Below, piece by piece: positions 62,400-64,000 of a DNA stretch of 64,000 nucleotides. The stretch lies in NCBI RefSeq assembly GCF_010119615.1, contig NZ_QOVG01000009.1, forward strand, positions 117,838-181,837. The letters run 5' to 3'. The notes beneath the pieces were generated by a model, which was not told the DNA's origin, made no database searches, and saw only the letters and a program-made list of their open reading frames with translations. The translations under genes were made by a program, and so were the position numbers. Every line of letters starts with the position of its first letter. The first letter of the stretch is position 1. Source of the DNA: Pseudoxanthomonas gei (GTDB lineage: Bacteria > Pseudomonadota > Gammaproteobacteria > Xanthomonadales > Xanthomonadaceae).

Positions 62400-62443
62400 G
62401 GTGTAGGCCCTGGAATCGAGTGGGCGGAAGATAGCAGCCGGAG

Positions 62444-62944
62444 TCAGTCCTCGCCGATATCCTCGTTCCACACGTCCGGATTGGCGGCGATGTAGTCGCC
62501 CAGCATGGCGATGCATTCCTCGTCCTGCAGGTCGATCACGTTCACGCCGTTCTCGCGCAGCCAGTCGATGCCGCCGGTGAAGTTCACCGATTCGCCGACC
62601 ACCACCGTGCCGATGTTGAACTGGCGGACCAGGCCGCTGCAGTACCAGCACGGGGCCAGGGTGGTGACCATGATGGTGTCGCGATAACCGCGCTGGCGCC
62701 CGGCCTTGCGGAAGGCGTCGGTTTCGCCGTGCACCGAGGGGTCGTTCTCCTGGATGCGGCGATTGTGGCCGCAGCCCAGCAGCGTTCCGCCCGCGTTGAA
62801 AAGGGCCGCGCCAATGGGAATGCCGCCTTCCGCCAGCCCCAGCCGGGCTTCGGCCACAGCGGTGGCAAGCAAGGCGCGGTAATCGGGTCGGGTGTCCAAT
62901 GCGTGCTCCAGGGGGTGTGGGGGTGCAGAGCTTGCCATGGCCAC
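62444..62944 (-). CDS. Cytosine deaminase-like (yeast FCY1-type) nucleoside/base deaminase
   Basis: A 166-residue zinc deaminase. VHGETDAF supplies the His ligand and the catalytic Glu, and APCWYCSG supplies the two Cys ligands. [13 protein letters not shown] near residues 37-49 and [12 protein letters not shown] resemble yeast cytosine deaminase more than bacterial CodA, which is an unrelated amidohydrolase. It would convert cytosine to uracil or act on a related base. The start is uncertain: the ATG at 62944 lacks a Shine-Dalgarno, while a TTG at 62899 has GGAG in front and would give 151 residues. It diverges from ubiE. Confidence 0.85.
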   Translation of the reverse strand: MAMASSAPPHPLEHALDTRPDYRALLATAVAEARLGLAEGGIPIGAALFNAGGTLLGCGHNRRIQENDPSVHGETDAFRKAGRQRGYRDTIMVTTLAPCWYCSGLVRQFNIGTVVVGESVNFTGGIDWLRENGVNVIDLQDEECIAMLGDYIAANPDVWNEDIGED

Positions 62945-63048
62945 GCAGTGCGAGACAGGACAATGTGGAAGCGGGGGCTACGCGATGGCCACTGCAGGCG
63001 CCCCGCGCGTCCACACAGCGGCGCGGCCCGCAGTGCAATAATGGCCAC

Positions 63049-63810
63049 ATGAGCGAATCCCCCTACAAATCCGGCACCACCCATTTCGGCTTCAAGGACG
63101 TCGCCGCCAAGGACAAGCAGAAGCTGGTCGGTGAAGTGTTTTCCTCGGTCGCCGGCAACTACGACCTGATGAACGACCTGATGAGCCTGGGCATCCATCG
63201 GGTGTGGAAGCGCTACTTCGTGGCCACTGCGCAGGTGAAACCGGGCGACCGCGTGCTGGACCTGGCCGGGGGTACCGGCGACATCGCCGCCCTGTTGAAG
63301 GAGCGTGTCGGTTCGACGGGCGAAGTGGTGCTGGGCGACATCAACGCCGGCATGCTGTCGGTGGGCCGCGACCGCATGACCAATCGCGGCCTGGTGGCGG
63401 GACTGGATTACGTGCAATGCAACGCCGAGGCGCTGCCGTTCCCTGATGCCAGCTTCGACCTGGTCACCATTGCCTTCGGTCTGCGCAACGTGACCGACAA
63501 GGACGCAGGGCTGCGCGAGATGTACCGCGTGCTGAAGGTCGGCGGCCAGGCGCGGGTGCTGGAGTTCTCCGAAGTCACAGTCGACTGGTTCAAGCCGGTG
63601 TACGACTTCCACTCGTTCAGGATCCTGCCGAAACTGGGCAAGCTGTTCGCCCAGGACGCCGACAGCTACCAATACCTGGCCGAAAGCATCCGCAAGCATC
63701 CGCCGCAGGAAGCCCTGAAAACAATGATGGGCGAAGCCGGTTTCGAGCGCTGCAGCTACAAGAATCTCTCGGCCGGCATCGTCGCCGTGCACACGGGCTA
63801 CAAGGTCTGA
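63049..63810 (+). CDS. ubiE: Ubiquinone/menaquinone biosynthesis C-methyltransferase UbiE
   Basis: A 253-residue SAM-dependent methyltransferase. [22 protein letters not shown] near residues 30-51 is the UbiE signature, [11 protein letters not shown] the SAM loop and [22 protein letters not shown] the second signature. It methylates the quinone ring in the ubiquinone pathway. The start at 63049 is set by the conserved N-terminus. Confidence 0.96.
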   Translation: MSESPYKSGTTHFGFKDVAAKDKQKLVGEVFSSVAGNYDLMNDLMSLGIHRVWKRYFVATAQVKPGDRVLDLAGGTGDIAALLKERVGSTGEVVLGDINAGMLSVGRDRMTNRGLVAGLDYVQCNAEALPFPDASFDLVTIAFGLRNVTDKDAGLREMYRVLKVGGQARVLEFSEVTVDWFKPVYDFHSFRILPKLGKLFAQDADSYQYLAESIRKHPPQEALKTMMGEAGFERCSYKNLSAGIVAVHTGYKV

Positions 63811-63916
63811 GGCTGCGGCGGGCGCAGCGAGGGCAGTGTTGCTGGCCTCCCGTTCAGGCCTGACTGCAAGCGGGGGAGGGTAAACTGCAGCCATCCCCCG
63901 TTCCCGGATATCCCTG

Positions 63917-64000
63917 ATGCGTTCCGCTTTCCTGTTGCTGTCCTGCGCCGCCGTGCTGGTGGCCGGTTGTTCCCGCGAACCCGCTCCCACCCCCGACGCC
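63917..64000 (+). CDS. Lipoprotein N-terminus, cut by window edge
   Basis: The first 28 codons of a lipoprotein: hydrophobic signal FLLLSCAAVLVAGC with a V-A-G-C lipobox, then a Pro-rich mature start. The remainder lies beyond the window, so family and function cannot be assigned. It lies 106 nt after ubiE. Confidence 0.7.
   Translation, partial: MRSAFLLLSCAAVLVAGCSREPAPTPDA

Noticed and set aside
1..64000. CRISPR arrays, tRNA or rRNA genes and insertion sequences
   Set aside because: No regularly spaced direct repeats, no cloverleaf candidates and no transposase motifs were noticed on reading. A covariance-model search was not possible, so short RNA genes could still be missed.

Overview
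The window is GC-rich, densely coded proteobacterial chromosome. It most likely comes from the Xanthomonadaceae/Lysobacteraceae (Lysobacter, Pseudoxanthomonas or Stenotrophomonas-like). The evidence is the housekeeping order lptM-dapF-DUF484-xerC-hslV-hslU, an AlgR-type regulator beside hemC, many TonB-dependent receptors and secreted S9 peptidases, and family-typical intergenic inverted repeats. No tRNA, rRNA, CRISPR array, insertion sequence or prophage was seen. Genus assignment is inference.

Layout. 1-7.1 kb is accessory: a truncated 6PGDH-like dehydrogenase, an FMN reductase, an unrecognised two-gene unit (939 aa plus 353 aa, the second with a caspase-like His/Cys arrangement), a VOC protein, a DUF6891-like protein and a small ORF. 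7.3-19.7 kb is a glycan-utilisation locus: antiporter, two tryptophan-halogenase-like flavoproteins, a cupin-8 protein, a SapC-like protein, a TonB receptor, a LacI regulator and a secreted GH30 hydrolase. Matching palindromic LacI-type operators lie in front of the receptor and the GH30 gene.

19.7-43.2 kb is the most interesting part, a large peptide/amino-acid catabolic island. A 103-bp control region at 34.9 kb carries a PcaR/PobR-like operator and divides two operons. Leftward run aminotransferase, aldehyde dehydrogenase, CatI, CatJ, aminotransferase and a secreted S9 peptidase, nearly all coupled by 4-nt overlaps. Rightward run an IclR (PcaR-type) regulator, a PcaF-type thiolase, a secreted M20 peptidase, a TPR-sulfotransferase and a TonB receptor. 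Alongside lie a secreted DmpA-type aminopeptidase and a set of four genes: Rieske oxygenase, secreted amidohydrolase, APC permease and a trimethylamine-dehydrogenase-like flavoprotein. The lower beta-ketoadipate enzymes are present without any ring-cleavage genes. My working hypothesis is uptake and hydrolysis of an unusual peptide, followed by breakdown of a beta-amino acid (for example beta-lysine or a pyrroline-acetate compound) and possibly N-demethylation of a betaine, ending in succinyl-CoA plus acetyl-CoA.

43.3-64 kb is mostly core genome: esterase, algR, hemC, a DUF481 outer-membrane protein, lipoproteins, a WYL regulator with a patatin, a lipocalin, prolyl oligopeptidase and oligopeptidase B, DUF454, lptM-dapF-DUF484-xerC-hslVU, OsmC, cytosine deaminase, ubiE and a truncated lipoprotein gene at the right edge.
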